64,000 nucleotides of DNA, from assembly GCA_937934115.1 (NCBI GenBank), contig CALHAH010000009.1:62001-126000 (forward strand). The letters are read 5' to 3'. Position numbers and translations under genes: made by a program. The DNA is from an uncultured Thermoanaerobaculum sp. GTDB taxonomy: Bacteria; Acidobacteriota; Thermoanaerobaculia; Thermoanaerobaculales; Thermoanaerobaculaceae. Below are positions 26,166 to 34,201 of the stretch, one piece after another. A model generated the notes under the pieces. That model ran no database searches and had not been told where the DNA came from. It was given only the letters and a program-made list of their open reading frames with translations. Each line of letters opens with the position of its first letter. Within the stretch, counting starts at the first letter, position 1.

Positions 26166-26722
26166 GAGCGCTCCCAACGAATCGAGGGCCGAGTGAGGGA
26201 GGGATCGGCAAACCCTTCTGGTACCTCGCCGGGACCTCCTACATCGTACCCAAAACGGATAGCTTTGCCTAAGCACGAGGTGACACACGCGGGCTCCAAG
26301 CCTGCCGCTAAGCGGTGCTGGCAAAACGTGCACTTCTCCACTTTGCCGGTGGCCTCGTTGAACTGCGGCGCACCGTACGGGCAAGCCCATGCGCAGTAGC
26401 GGCAACCGATGCACTTGTCTTGGTCAATGAGCACAATTCCGTCACTGGACCGCTTGGTGATGGCGTCTACAGGGCAGGATTTCAAGCATGCGGGGTCCGC
26501 ACAGTGGTAGCAGGACATGGTTACGAATTCAAGCCTGACTTTGGGGAATGTACCAATCTCGCGCTCGATGACCCGGCGATAACGAACCCCAACTGCCTTA
26601 CCGTTGCGGACCACCAGGTTGGTGTCCGCCGGTACCGTGTTGTTTTCGGCAATGCATGCTACCGTGCACGTGTGGCAGCCCACACACCGCGTCAAGTCAA
26701 TAATCCAACCGATTTGTGCCAT
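26162..26722 (-). CDS. DmsB-like 4Fe-4S electron-transfer subunit
   Basis: A 186-residue subunit with four ferredoxin-type cysteine groups: C-V-G-C-H-T-C-T-V-A-C (about 13-23), C-Y-H-C-A-D-P-A-C-L-K-S-C-P (about 71-84), C-I-G-C-R-Y-C-A-W-A-C-P-Y-G-A-P (about 103-118), and a fourth split group C-T-F-C-Q-H-R ending C-V-T-S-C. This is the standard electron-transfer subunit of DMSO-reductase-family enzymes. It lies 12 bases after the catalytic gene and has no Tat signal of its own, so it would travel in complex with the catalytic subunit. No NrfD/DmsC-type membrane anchor gene is present, which fits electron exchange with cytochromes and not directly with quinol. Confidence 0.95.
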   Translation of the reverse strand: MAQIGWIIDLTRCVGCHTCTVACIAENNTVPADTNLVVRNGKAVGVRYRRVIEREIGTFPKVRLEFVTMSCYHCADPACLKSCPVDAITKRSSDGIVLIDQDKCIGCRYCAWACPYGAPQFNEATGKVEKCTFCQHRLAAGLEPACVTSCLGKAIRFGYDVGGPGEVPEGFADPSLTRPSIRWERS

Positions 26723-26734
26723 GGCTTACCCCCT

Positions 26735-29662
26735 TTACGATGCCTTTTCCACCCGGACCCGCGCATCGAAAAACGCTGCGCTACCGCCAACGGTGTCCAT
26801 AAGGCAGACGTTTCCTAGGTACGGATCCAAGCGCCCCACCAAGTTGGATTGAACGCCCAAGCGCCTGGCTGCATCACCGGCAACCGTTTGCCCATTAATC
26901 TTCACCGTTTCCGCACCGCTGGCCCAGTGACCGTAGTGGTGCGAAACGGCAAGAACCCCGGGGCGAACTCCTTCCACGAGCTTTACCCGTCCTTGCACCG
27001 CAGCACCGCTGGGGGCTGTGAGCTTCACCCAATCGCCATCGCGGATTCCCAGCCTTTGGCCGTCTGCACGGTTCATCTCAATGAAGTTTTCTGGTTTGAT
27101 CAGCCGTAACCAAGAGTTCTGCACAGTCCGCGCTTGCGCGTGATAGGCGTCCTTGTAGGTAACCACGGCAAACGGGTACTCCGGGCTCTCCTCCACTTCT
27201 CGACCGATGGCGTCCCGAATGGGGTGTACGCCGGGAAGGGGATCGTAGGTTTTACCGGTCATGGAATCCTTCGTTGTGGCCAAGGCTTCAATGTAAAAGT
27301 GCACAAGACCCTTAAACTGGGATTTCAGGTACGGCCCCTCGTAGCGGGAAGCGGGGTCTTTTGGCTCGCGATCCAAAGGCGCAAAAACGCCACCCTTTTC
27401 TAGAATCTCCTCGGGGGGCACGCCTGTATCCACAGAGAGGTTGTTGAGCAGGTTCAAGTAGTAATCCCAAGCCGAGTATAAGTCCGCGCGCCAGTCAAGG
27501 CCCGGTTTGGCGCCCGTGAGGTCAAAGGTATTCCGACCCACACCGGGGATCCCCAACCGCACAGCCAAAGCAATGAAGACGTCCTCGGCCAGTTGCGGCC
27601 CTTCCGCCTCTGGCCAATTACCTCTCACCTCGCCTACCTCCCGCCAGGCATCCAGCGCCACGTTGCCGCGGGCGAAGGTAGGCACGTAGAACTTGCGTTC
27701 TTTACCGTTGATTTCCACGGTAATGTAGGAGCCCAAAGCTGGTTTCCGGAAATTGCCCACTTTGGTTGTCACGGCTGGGGAACCGTTGTGCGGCGTGCCC
27801 CACCGCTCAATAGAGGTGGAGTCAGGAAGAATGTAGTCCGCCCAACGAGAGGCTTCCCCAATGACGACGTCAAAGGCCACAAAAAGCTTGATCTTTTCCG
27901 TGTTGGCCACGGTACGCTCAAAGACCTCTCGCTGTGCCGGCGTGGCGTAGGGGAGGGCGTTCCAGTACGTAATGAGCGTGTCAATGGGGTAAGGGTAGCC
28001 TTCTTCAATGGATGGGATAAGGTCGTGGTAAAGCCAATACCGGTTAAACGGGGTCCATGGCCGCTTGGCCGGGTAGCCATCGCGGGCAAAGAGGTTGGGG
28101 GCGTCTTTTTCGTAGAATTTGCCGTGTCGCGAAAGAGGAATGCCCTTGGGCGTCACACCGCCCACCACTTTTTTGGGGTCGATGCTGCCTGGGGCACCAC
28201 CCATTTCTCGGTACGTGCCGCCTCCCGCGGAGTTGCCACCTTTCCAGTCAAAATTTCCCACCAACATGTTAAGCGTGCCAATGGCCAAGGCGTTATACAG
28301 GCCGTTGGTGTGTTGTACGGGTCCACGGTAAGGGTTCACCACCGCGCGCTTTCCGTAGGAGGTGAACTCGCGGGCGGTGTCCACGATCATCTCGACGGGG
28401 ACACCGCAAATCTCGGCGTACTCTTCTACCGTCTTCTCACGCACGCGCTCCACGTACAGTGACCATACGGTTCTGCAAGGCTGACCGTCCACCTCTACCA
28501 CGCCAGGATCCAGCTCCCCTTTGCCCCCTGGGGCCTCGTTGGCCGAGTACACCTGGCCGCCGTTTACCACGAGGTAGTTGCCGGCGGCATCCTTGGCGAA
28601 CGTGCCGTCGGACAGCCGCACCAAGAACGTGGCATCGGTAAAAGACTTTTCGCCGTTGACGTTGGCTTTGGTGTTGGTGAGGAAGTTTTCGTCGTACCGC
28701 CGGTTGTCAATGATCCAGCGGGCCATGCCCAAGGCAAACGCTGCGTCTGTCCCCGGCTTAATAGGCACCCAGCGATGCGACTTCCCTGCTGTCTTGGAGC
28801 AACGGGGATCCACCGTTACCATCTTGCCGCCGCGGGCCAAAAGGTTGGCGCACATGCGCGCCAGGGTTTGGTGGGGAAAGTCGGCTTCCAGGACCGAGGC
28901 CCCGAACCAAATCACGTAATCGGCGTGTTCCAAATCCGGCTTAAAGTGGTTTTTCTTGAAATCGGTCATGAGGTTGAAGGCCGTGTGGTGGGACACCTCG
29001 CAAATAGAGGTGTGGTCGTGGCGGTAGTTGACGGTGCCAAACCCCGAACCGAACAAGCGGTCGGTAAACTCCTTTTGCCCGTGTTGCCAACGGCCAAAGG
29101 AAAGGACGAGTTGGTTGGCCTTGGGGCCAAATTCTGGGAAGTTGGGGTCAATGGGGGTTTCCACGTCACGAATGGTCCGCAAGTGGGCAGCAATTTCGTC
29201 CAAAGCTTGTTTCCACGAGATGGCCTGCCACTGACCGGAACCCCGGGGACCTACCCGCTTGAGGGGAGTCTTCACCCGTTGCGGGTCGTAAATGAGCGTG
29301 GGGTACGCTTGCGCTTTGGCGCAGTTCTTGCCTCGATGCAGTTTGGCTTCAGTAACCGGGGTGCTGTAGGGGAGTCGGTCCTCGGGGTCTGCGCAGTTGG
29401 GGTGATACGGACTCCCATCCACCTTAAGCAAAACGCCATTTTTCACCTTAGCCATGGCTCCGCAGCGGGAGTGGCACATAAAGCACATGGTAAAGATGGT
29501 CTCCACCCCGGATTCGGTTTCCAATGGATCGGGGCGCCCGTAGGTGGCCGCCTCCGTCTTTGAGCCCGTGAAAAGCGAGGGGGCCACAGCCGTAGCTGCT
29601 GCCGCTACCGAGGACAACTCAATGAAGCGCCGGCGAGAAAGCTCCGTCTTTAAGAAAGCCAT
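26735..29662 (-). CDS. Tat-exported molybdopterin oxidoreductase catalytic subunit (DMSO reductase family)
   Basis: A 975-residue catalytic subunit. The twin-arginine signal S-R-R-R-F-I-E-L-S is at residues 9-17, with cleavage after an alanine-rich stretch. An N-terminal 4Fe-4S site is formed by Cys60, Cys63, Cys67 and Cys114. Cys221 in H-T-S-I-C-E-V-S-H-H-T lies where the protein ligand of molybdenum is expected, so Cys ligation (as in Arr/Ttr/Psr enzymes) is more likely than Ser (DmsA/TorA). MGD-binding features follow, and the C-terminal molydopterin-dinucleotide barrel starts near residue 820. Size suits arsenate, tetrathionate or selenate reductase relatives. The substrate cannot be told from the sequence alone. 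Confidence 0.93.
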   Translation of the reverse strand: MAFLKTELSRRRFIELSSVAAAATAVAPSLFTGSKTEAATYGRPDPLETESGVETIFTMCFMCHSRCGAMAKVKNGVLLKVDGSPYHPNCADPEDRLPYSTPVTEAKLHRGKNCAKAQAYPTLIYDPQRVKTPLKRVGPRGSGQWQAISWKQALDEIAAHLRTIRDVETPIDPNFPEFGPKANQLVLSFGRWQHGQKEFTDRLFGSGFGTVNYRHDHTSICEVSHHTAFNLMTDFKKNHFKPDLEHADYVIWFGASVLEADFPHQTLARMCANLLARGGKMVTVDPRCSKTAGKSHRWVPIKPGTDAAFALGMARWIIDNRRYDENFLTNTKANVNGEKSFTDATFLVRLSDGTFAKDAAGNYLVVNGGQVYSANEAPGGKGELDPGVVEVDGQPCRTVWSLYVERVREKTVEEYAEICGVPVEMIVDTAREFTSYGKRAVVNPYRGPVQHTNGLYNALAIGTLNMLVGNFDWKGGNSAGGGTYREMGGAPGSIDPKKVVGGVTPKGIPLSRHGKFYEKDAPNLFARDGYPAKRPWTPFNRYWLYHDLIPSIEEGYPYPIDTLITYWNALPYATPAQREVFERTVANTEKIKLFVAFDVVIGEASRWADYILPDSTSIERWGTPHNGSPAVTTKVGNFRKPALGSYITVEINGKERKFYVPTFARGNVALDAWREVGEVRGNWPEAEGPQLAEDVFIALAVRLGIPGVGRNTFDLTGAKPGLDWRADLYSAWDYYLNLLNNLSVDTGVPPEEILEKGGVFAPLDREPKDPASRYEGPYLKSQFKGLVHFYIEALATTKDSMTGKTYDPLPGVHPIRDAIGREVEESPEYPFAVVTYKDAYHAQARTVQNSWLRLIKPENFIEMNRADGQRLGIRDGDWVKLTAPSGAAVQGRVKLVEGVRPGVLAVSHHYGHWASGAETVKINGQTVAGDAARRLGVQSNLVGRLDPYLGNVCLMDTVGGSAAFFDARVRVEKAS

Positions 29663-29674
29663 AGCAACCTCCTT

Positions 29675-30079
29675 TTAGCGGTACAACACCCTGCCTGGGC
29701 CTGCGGGCGCGTGACACAAAGCACACAACTTGCGGTCCACTTGCACCCGCAAACCAGCCGCCGAACCTTCGCGGAGGTCTGCCGAGCGGTGGCACTGGAT
29801 GCAAACTGCGTTCGTTACGCCCTTCCTGGGGTTAAAGCCCGGGGTATACGGAATCATCCTGATGTGGATTGCCGCCACCCGCGGGTCCTGGGACCGCTCG
29901 GAGAGCACCTCACGGTGACAGTCCAAGCAGTTTCGCCCAAAGTCGGGGGAAGAGGGGTCATGGATCGCTATCAGGTTTGGGGGAGCGACCTCCTGACCGG
30001 TGACGGTGGGACCTTTATTCTCCTCAGCGACGGCTAGGACCGTCGCCAATCCCAAAATGGAAACCAGCAGTGTGCGCAT
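29675..30079 (-). CDS. Small periplasmic triheme cytochrome c
   Basis: A 134-residue protein with a signal peptide (M-R-T-L-L-V-S-I-L-G, cleaved near A-V-A). It has three C-x-x-C-H heme sites: C-L-D-C-H (51-55), C-I-Q-C-H (93-97) and C-A-L-C-H (119-123). Extra histidines at 40 and 72 could be distal ligands. I cannot place it in a named family with certainty. It lies between the barrel gene and the molybdoenzyme gene (gaps of 9 and 12 bases), so it probably carries electrons between the decaheme/barrel conduit and the Fe-S subunit. Confidence 0.88.
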   Translation of the reverse strand: MRTLLVSILGLATVLAVAEENKGPTVTGQEVAPPNLIAIHDPSSPDFGRNCLDCHREVLSERSQDPRVAAIHIRMIPYTPGFNPRKGVTNAVCIQCHRSADLREGSAAGLRVQVDRKLCALCHAPAGPGRVLYR

Positions 30080-30088
30080 AACGCCTCC

Positions 30089-31978
30089 TTAAAAGGTTCC
30101 TCGTACACCCAAGGCCAAAGCCTTGAGCCGGTAGTCGTCGCCGTGAAAACGAACCTCGTCAAAACGCCGGTAAAGCCCCCGCAGGTAGAGCTCGAGTTTC
30201 GAGCTCAACGCGTGGGCAAAAGTGAGCTCTGCCCGGTGGAGCTTGTGGCTCACGGTCCTTCGTGGCTCATCGAAACCCACGGAAAGCTGCAGGTTATCGG
30301 TGGACGTAAGGACAAAAGCCGCGCCGGCGTTCCCGGTCCAACCGGCCACCCGCTCGTCCACCGGTGCAAAGCCTGGGAAGATTACGGCATCCAGGTTCCA
30401 CCTTTGGGATCGGTACCCTCCTTCAGCCCAAAGAACCGTGCCGTTTTCCCCGGACCGTGCCACGCGCAGGAGCCCCTGGCTCGAAAAAACCGATGCTGGG
30501 GCGGGGAACAGCTCCCAGGAGGGGTCGTACACGGGGTCATAAAAAGGTGGTTGCCAAACTTGGCGCAGCCGCATCCGCTCACCTACAAGCGCCAGCTCCC
30601 ATTGTCCTTCTACCCAACTGGCTTCAGCTCTACCCCGAAGCCACTTCTCCCATCGCCCCCCCACGGCGTAACCCCAGGTTTGCTCGGAAAGCTCCAACGT
30701 GTGGTTTTCCCAGCGCCCATCCCCTCGTAACCGCAGACGAATGCCATCTGCCGGGCGGAAGGTGAGCTCACCGCGCACGTAATCCTTGGTCGCCTCCCGA
30801 TTTTCCTTTTGCTTTCGCAAAGCGTACGCCAGGCGATAGTTCGTGTCCTCCCAACTCCGCCCGCCGGCAAGCAAAGCCGAAATCCCCCGGGTGCGGGCGC
30901 GGAGGGAAACCGCAAAGCCCGCCAGGGAACGCTCGAAGTGAGAAAAGCCTGGGGTTTGCCTTTCCAGACCCACCTGCCCAGAAGCTTCCCTGTCCTCCTC
31001 ACGAGCTTGCCCCGAAACCCCCACCGTAAGCCACGGTAGTGGCTTCAGCCACAAGGCCATCGTTCCGCTGGAGACGGTGCTTTCTCCTTGGCCACGGGAG
31101 AGTCTTGTGCGCAGAACGCTGCCCAGCTGGGAGCTGGCAAAGCCCGGTGTGTTCTCTGTCCGACTCGTTCCCAAGGACAGCGTAAGTCCAGCCTTCTCCC
31201 ATTGGCGCCCGGCCGTGGCGTGCAGCCACGAAAATTGCGCATCGTCCTTGGTGCGGTAACTGGAGATCCCCAAAAGCTGGGCGGCCCCGTACGTGGGGTA
31301 GCGGGCGGTGAGGTCCGAGGAACTATCCCCAAGCCCGGCCCGCCCTTTGACCGACCAGCCGGAAAGCTCGCCCCACGCCGAAAGCTCGCCCCGCCATTGT
31401 TGGGAGTCCAGCTTCCCCAAACTGGCCGGGAAAAAGGCCGGGCCTGCCCCCTCTCCGAAAGCAAAGCCTCCCGCTTGCAGGGTGCGATCCCCGTTCTGAC
31501 TTTGGGCCTCCAGAGAAATCCCCACGCCCCGTTGCGGCGTGCCGTACGTGAGCTCGAGGAGGAGTTGGTCACGATCCAGCACCGGTTCCCTGTGGCCAAA
31601 GGCCGGCGTGAGGGTGTTGGTAAAAGGGTAAAGGTTGCTCACCGGAGTCCCCAGGGGTGTGCGATCGGGGTATGCCGAATCATCCGAAAACCGCCGCCAG
31701 CGGCTCAAAGAAACCCGGAAAAGAACGTGCTCGCCCCAGGCTTTTCGCAGCTGAGCCTTGCCCTCGCCGGTGGGTTGGAATTCCAGCCCAAAATCAAGAC
31801 CTCCCTGCCGTTGGGAAAAGCTCACGGCAAGGCCTGAGCGAAAGGCTTCTTGATCGTCCCGCCGGCCTTTGTCGCCGCTGGTGGTGCCCCCTGCGCCGGA
31901 AAGGGAAAACTCTGCGGCGTAAACGGCAGTTGCCAATGCGAATAACAGCGCGCCAAAAAACTTGGTTCCCCGCTTCAT
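30089..31978 (-). CDS. Outer-membrane beta-barrel, MtrB/DmsF/PioB-like conduit protein
   Basis: A 629-residue protein with a clear signal peptide (M-K-R-G-T-K-F-F-G, cleaved near V-Y-A-A-E). The rest is made of alternating aromatic/hydrophobic strands and short polar turns without any cysteine, ending in G-V-R-G-T-F with a terminal Phe as in outer-membrane barrels. Its length and its position directly after a decaheme MtrA-like gene fit the MtrB/PioB porin family, which sheathes the decaheme wire across the outer membrane. The N-terminal C-x-x-C found in gammaproteobacterial MtrB is absent. The family call rests on context as much as sequence. Confidence 0.75.
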   Translation of the reverse strand: MKRGTKFFGALLFALATAVYAAEFSLSGAGGTTSGDKGRRDDQEAFRSGLAVSFSQRQGGLDFGLEFQPTGEGKAQLRKAWGEHVLFRVSLSRWRRFSDDSAYPDRTPLGTPVSNLYPFTNTLTPAFGHREPVLDRDQLLLELTYGTPQRGVGISLEAQSQNGDRTLQAGGFAFGEGAGPAFFPASLGKLDSQQWRGELSAWGELSGWSVKGRAGLGDSSSDLTARYPTYGAAQLLGISSYRTKDDAQFSWLHATAGRQWEKAGLTLSLGTSRTENTPGFASSQLGSVLRTRLSRGQGESTVSSGTMALWLKPLPWLTVGVSGQAREEDREASGQVGLERQTPGFSHFERSLAGFAVSLRARTRGISALLAGGRSWEDTNYRLAYALRKQKENREATKDYVRGELTFRPADGIRLRLRGDGRWENHTLELSEQTWGYAVGGRWEKWLRGRAEASWVEGQWELALVGERMRLRQVWQPPFYDPVYDPSWELFPAPASVFSSQGLLRVARSGENGTVLWAEGGYRSQRWNLDAVIFPGFAPVDERVAGWTGNAGAAFVLTSTDNLQLSVGFDEPRRTVSHKLHRAELTFAHALSSKLELYLRGLYRRFDEVRFHGDDYRLKALALGVRGTF

Positions 31979-31987
31979 ATTTTCCTC

Positions 31988-32812
31988 CTACCGCAAGAGC
32001 CTCGGCGCCAATAGCGGGCTCACGTTGGAACCGTGAGGCTCGGAGTGACAATCAAAGCACCGCCCGCCACCCGCCAAGTTGAAGTTGTGAGGAACCTTCC
32101 CCACTCCTGGGAAATTGCTCTGGCTGTGGCAGCGCACGCACAGTCCGTTGCCGGCGGTGACCAGCATCCTGCGATTGGTGCTGCCGTGAGGGGCGTGGCA
32201 GGTTAAGCACCCGTCTTCTACGGCGAGGTGGGGAAACACGAAGGGCCCTCCCACTTCTCGGTGACACTGCACGCAGCGCTCACGCCCCAGCTCCTCGCTG
32301 GACTGCTCGCGATGGGGGTCATGGCAAGACACACAGGCAAGCTTGCCTTCGGGCACCGGGTGGCGGTAGGCCCTCCTGAAGCTTGCCGCTTCCTGCCGAT
32401 GGCAGCCGCTGCAAGGCTCCCCTGCGCTCTTGGCCGGCTGGTGCCAAACCCCAGGGTGGCAAGACCAGCAGGAAACCTGTCCTTGATGATGGGGACTGTT
32501 GAGAAATTCAAGACGGCTGGGGCCGTGACAGGAAAGACAAGCTGCGGTTTTTTCGGCAGCTTGCCACTGTGCCAGCGTCTCCTGGCCGAGGATATCAGCT
32601 TTGTCTCCGCTTTCCAGGTGCTTTTGCGGATCGCCGTGGCAGGCCACGCAAAAGCGGGCATCGTTTTTGGCGGCCCGCTGGTGTACCGTTTGGCGTACCG
32701 CGTTTACCTGTTCCTCATGGCAGCTGGCGCAGGGGTTTTCTGCCCGGGCCCAGGCTGCGAGGCCAAAGGTGCAGATGGCCGCGAGCCCAAGAACACTCAC
32801 CTTCCTCTTCAC
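31988..32812 (-). CDS. Periplasmic decaheme cytochrome c (MtrA/DmsE-like)
   Basis: A 274-residue protein with a signal peptide (M-K-R-K-V-S-V-L-G-L, cleaved after A-R-A) and ten C-x-x-C-H sites: CASCH, CVACH, CLSCH, CWSCH, CSGCH, CVSCH, CVQCH, CLTCH, CVRCH and CFDCH. Ten hemes in under 300 residues is the MtrA/DmsE/PioA pattern. It should take electrons from periplasmic carriers and insert into the barrel encoded nine bases downstream. A longer frame exists upstream, but the GTG at 32812 has a GAGGTG site, gives the signal peptide directly, and lies downstream of the sigma-54-like promoter. This is the first gene of the ten-gene operon. Confidence 0.92.
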   Translation of the reverse strand: MKRKVSVLGLAAICTFGLAAWARAENPCASCHEEQVNAVRQTVHQRAAKNDARFCVACHGDPQKHLESGDKADILGQETLAQWQAAEKTAACLSCHGPSRLEFLNSPHHQGQVSCWSCHPGVWHQPAKSAGEPCSGCHRQEAASFRRAYRHPVPEGKLACVSCHDPHREQSSEELGRERCVQCHREVGGPFVFPHLAVEDGCLTCHAPHGSTNRRMLVTAGNGLCVRCHSQSNFPGVGKVPHNFNLAGGGRCFDCHSEPHGSNVSPLLAPRLLR

Positions 32813-32852
32813 GATAGGCACCTCACCTGGGGCATGCCCCCGCCTCCTGCTA

Positions 32853-32868
32853 TCCAAGATCTGTGCCA
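32853..32868 (-). promoter_or_regulatory. Candidate sigma-54 (-24/-12) promoter of the molybdoenzyme operon
   Basis: On the minus strand TGGCAC-AGATC-TTGGA has the exact GG-to-G spacing of a sigma-54 site. The -24 half is perfect, while the -12 half reads TTGG in place of TTGC. Transcription would begin near 32842, about 30 bases before the GTG. The operon itself encodes an activator with the GAFTGA loop. Confidence 0.5.
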
Positions 32869-32973
32869 CCTGCCCTTTTTGTGTCATGAACGCCACCGCT
32901 TCGTGAACTTATTGTCAAGTAAAACCTTCGCATGTGTTGAGAACGCTTCTCCACCTCATGAAAACCTCACCCT

Positions 32974-32989
32974 GTTACGAAAACGTAGC
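32974..32989. promoter_or_regulatory. Imperfect palindrome, possible activator site
   Basis: GTTACG-AAAA-CGTAGC has a four-base perfect core (TACG/CGTA) around AAAA. It lies about 105-135 bases upstream of the sigma-54-like site, the usual distance for NtrC-type enhancer sites. The rest of 32870-33040 is AT-richer than its surroundings and holds no gene. Confidence 0.3.
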
Positions 32990-33040
32990 GGTGTTTCCAA
33001 AAGGTTACATTTGCACGTGGGGGGAGGTACCGCTGGTAAC

Positions 33041-34159
33041 CTAAGCCAGAAAATTCTTTACGGCTTGGGTGTAGAGGCTTTCCAGCCGTTGACCGCGCAT
33101 GGCCGTAGAAAAGCCAGCCACCACCCGGATTCTGGCGGCCTGACCCAGGCCCCGGGCAAGCTCGGCATCCGAAAGCAGCCGTACGATGGCGGCGGCAAGG
33201 GAGGCCACGTCTCGCGGGGGGATGAGGAGGCCACATTCTCCGTCTTGAACCAGCTCGCCGTTCCCCCCGACGGTGGTGGCCACGACGGGCTTTTCCAAGG
33301 CCATGGCCTCGCGGATGGTACCGGTAATGCCCGTGCCGGCCCAGGAGGGGTCCACTACCAGGTTGCAGGCCGCCAAGACCTCGGGCATGTCGGTACGGGC
33401 AAGGGTGGCGTGGACACCACTCCCAAGGCCCAAACTGGCCGCGTACTGCAAAACCGCCTCCCTTTGGGTTTTTGAAGAGCAGCCTACCAGAACCAACTCA
33501 ACGGCAGGCAGCTTGCGACGAACCTCCACAAAAGCCGCCAGCAGTTCTCGCCACCCCTTCCAATCGCGGATGCCCACGTGACCCACCAGCGGCACGTGGG
33601 GCGCCACCCCAAGCTCTCGGCGAAAAGCGAAGGTATCCACGCGTTGGGGGTGAAAGCGCTCGGTATCCACACCGGCGTAAACCGTGACCACTTTTTCCGC
33701 AGGAAGGCCGGTGGAACGTAAGACCACTTGGCGAATGGCTTCGCACACGGCCACCACCTTGGTGACCCGCGCGGAGCGGTACTTGAAACGCGAAAAAAAA
33801 CCCACCGGAAACGACACCCCGCGGTTAACAAAAAGCGCGTAACGCGCGCCCATGAAGGTAGCGGCCAGCGCCACCGCATGGGCAATGCCCTTGTGCACGT
33901 GCACCACCTGCAGCTGCATCTTTTGGGCGAGGTGCGCGAACTGCCGCGCAGAAAGCCAGTCCAATTCGTGACGGAGCGGCAGGGGGTGGTAGTGGACAGG
34001 GGTGTGGGCAAGCTCCAAAGCTATGCGCGGGTCCGGGCGGGTCACCACCACCACCTGATGCCCGCGACGGGAAAGCTCGCGCGCCGCCTCCAGCATTTGC
34101 CGTACCGAGCCGGTGGCCAGCGAGGTCTTCTCTAAAACGTGAGCAATGCGCAAGGTCAT
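33041..34159 (-). CDS. Glycosyltransferase family 4 protein
   Basis: A 372-residue GT-B glycosyltransferase. The N-terminal half has the short G-S-V-R-Q-M-L-E-A-A-R-E-L pattern and H-V-H-K-G acceptor-side residues. The C-terminal half begins Y-A-G-V-D-T-E-R-F and carries the GT4 nucleotide-sugar motif, G-T-G-I-T-G-T-I-R-E-A-M-A-L-E-K-P-V-V-A-T, with both glutamates placed as usual. It likely builds envelope or capsular glycan; the acceptor is unknown. The gene follows a GC-rich hairpin and is 228 bases before the molybdoenzyme operon in the same direction. No clear Shine-Dalgarno precedes the ATG. Confidence 0.88.
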   Translation of the reverse strand: MTLRIAHVLEKTSLATGSVRQMLEAARELSRRGHQVVVVTRPDPRIALELAHTPVHYHPLPLRHELDWLSARQFAHLAQKMQLQVVHVHKGIAHAVALAATFMGARYALFVNRGVSFPVGFFSRFKYRSARVTKVVAVCEAIRQVVLRSTGLPAEKVVTVYAGVDTERFHPQRVDTFAFRRELGVAPHVPLVGHVGIRDWKGWRELLAAFVEVRRKLPAVELVLVGCSSKTQREAVLQYAASLGLGSGVHATLARTDMPEVLAACNLVVDPSWAGTGITGTIREAMALEKPVVATTVGGNGELVQDGECGLLIPPRDVASLAAAIVRLLSDAELARGLGQAARIRVVAGFSTAMRGQRLESLYTQAVKNFLA

Positions 34160-34167
34160 AGGAACAA

Positions 34168-34191
34168 GGGGGGCGGCGGTGGCCGCCCCCC
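34168..34191 (-). terminator. Strong GC hairpin after the OPT transporter gene
   Basis: GGGGGGCGGC and GCCGCCCCCC form a perfect ten-base stem with a four-base loop, starting ten bases after the OPT stop. The trailing T-run (TTGTT) is weak, so termination may be partial. The hairpin ends only nine bases before the glycosyltransferase start codon. Confidence 0.5.
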
Positions 34192-34201
34192 GAAATCCAG
34201 C

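Noticed and set aside
32228-33475. A 415-codon plus-strand open frame
   Set aside because: It lies opposite the decaheme cytochrome gene and part of the glycosyltransferase gene, has no recognisable domain, and arises from high GC and Cys/His codons read backwards.
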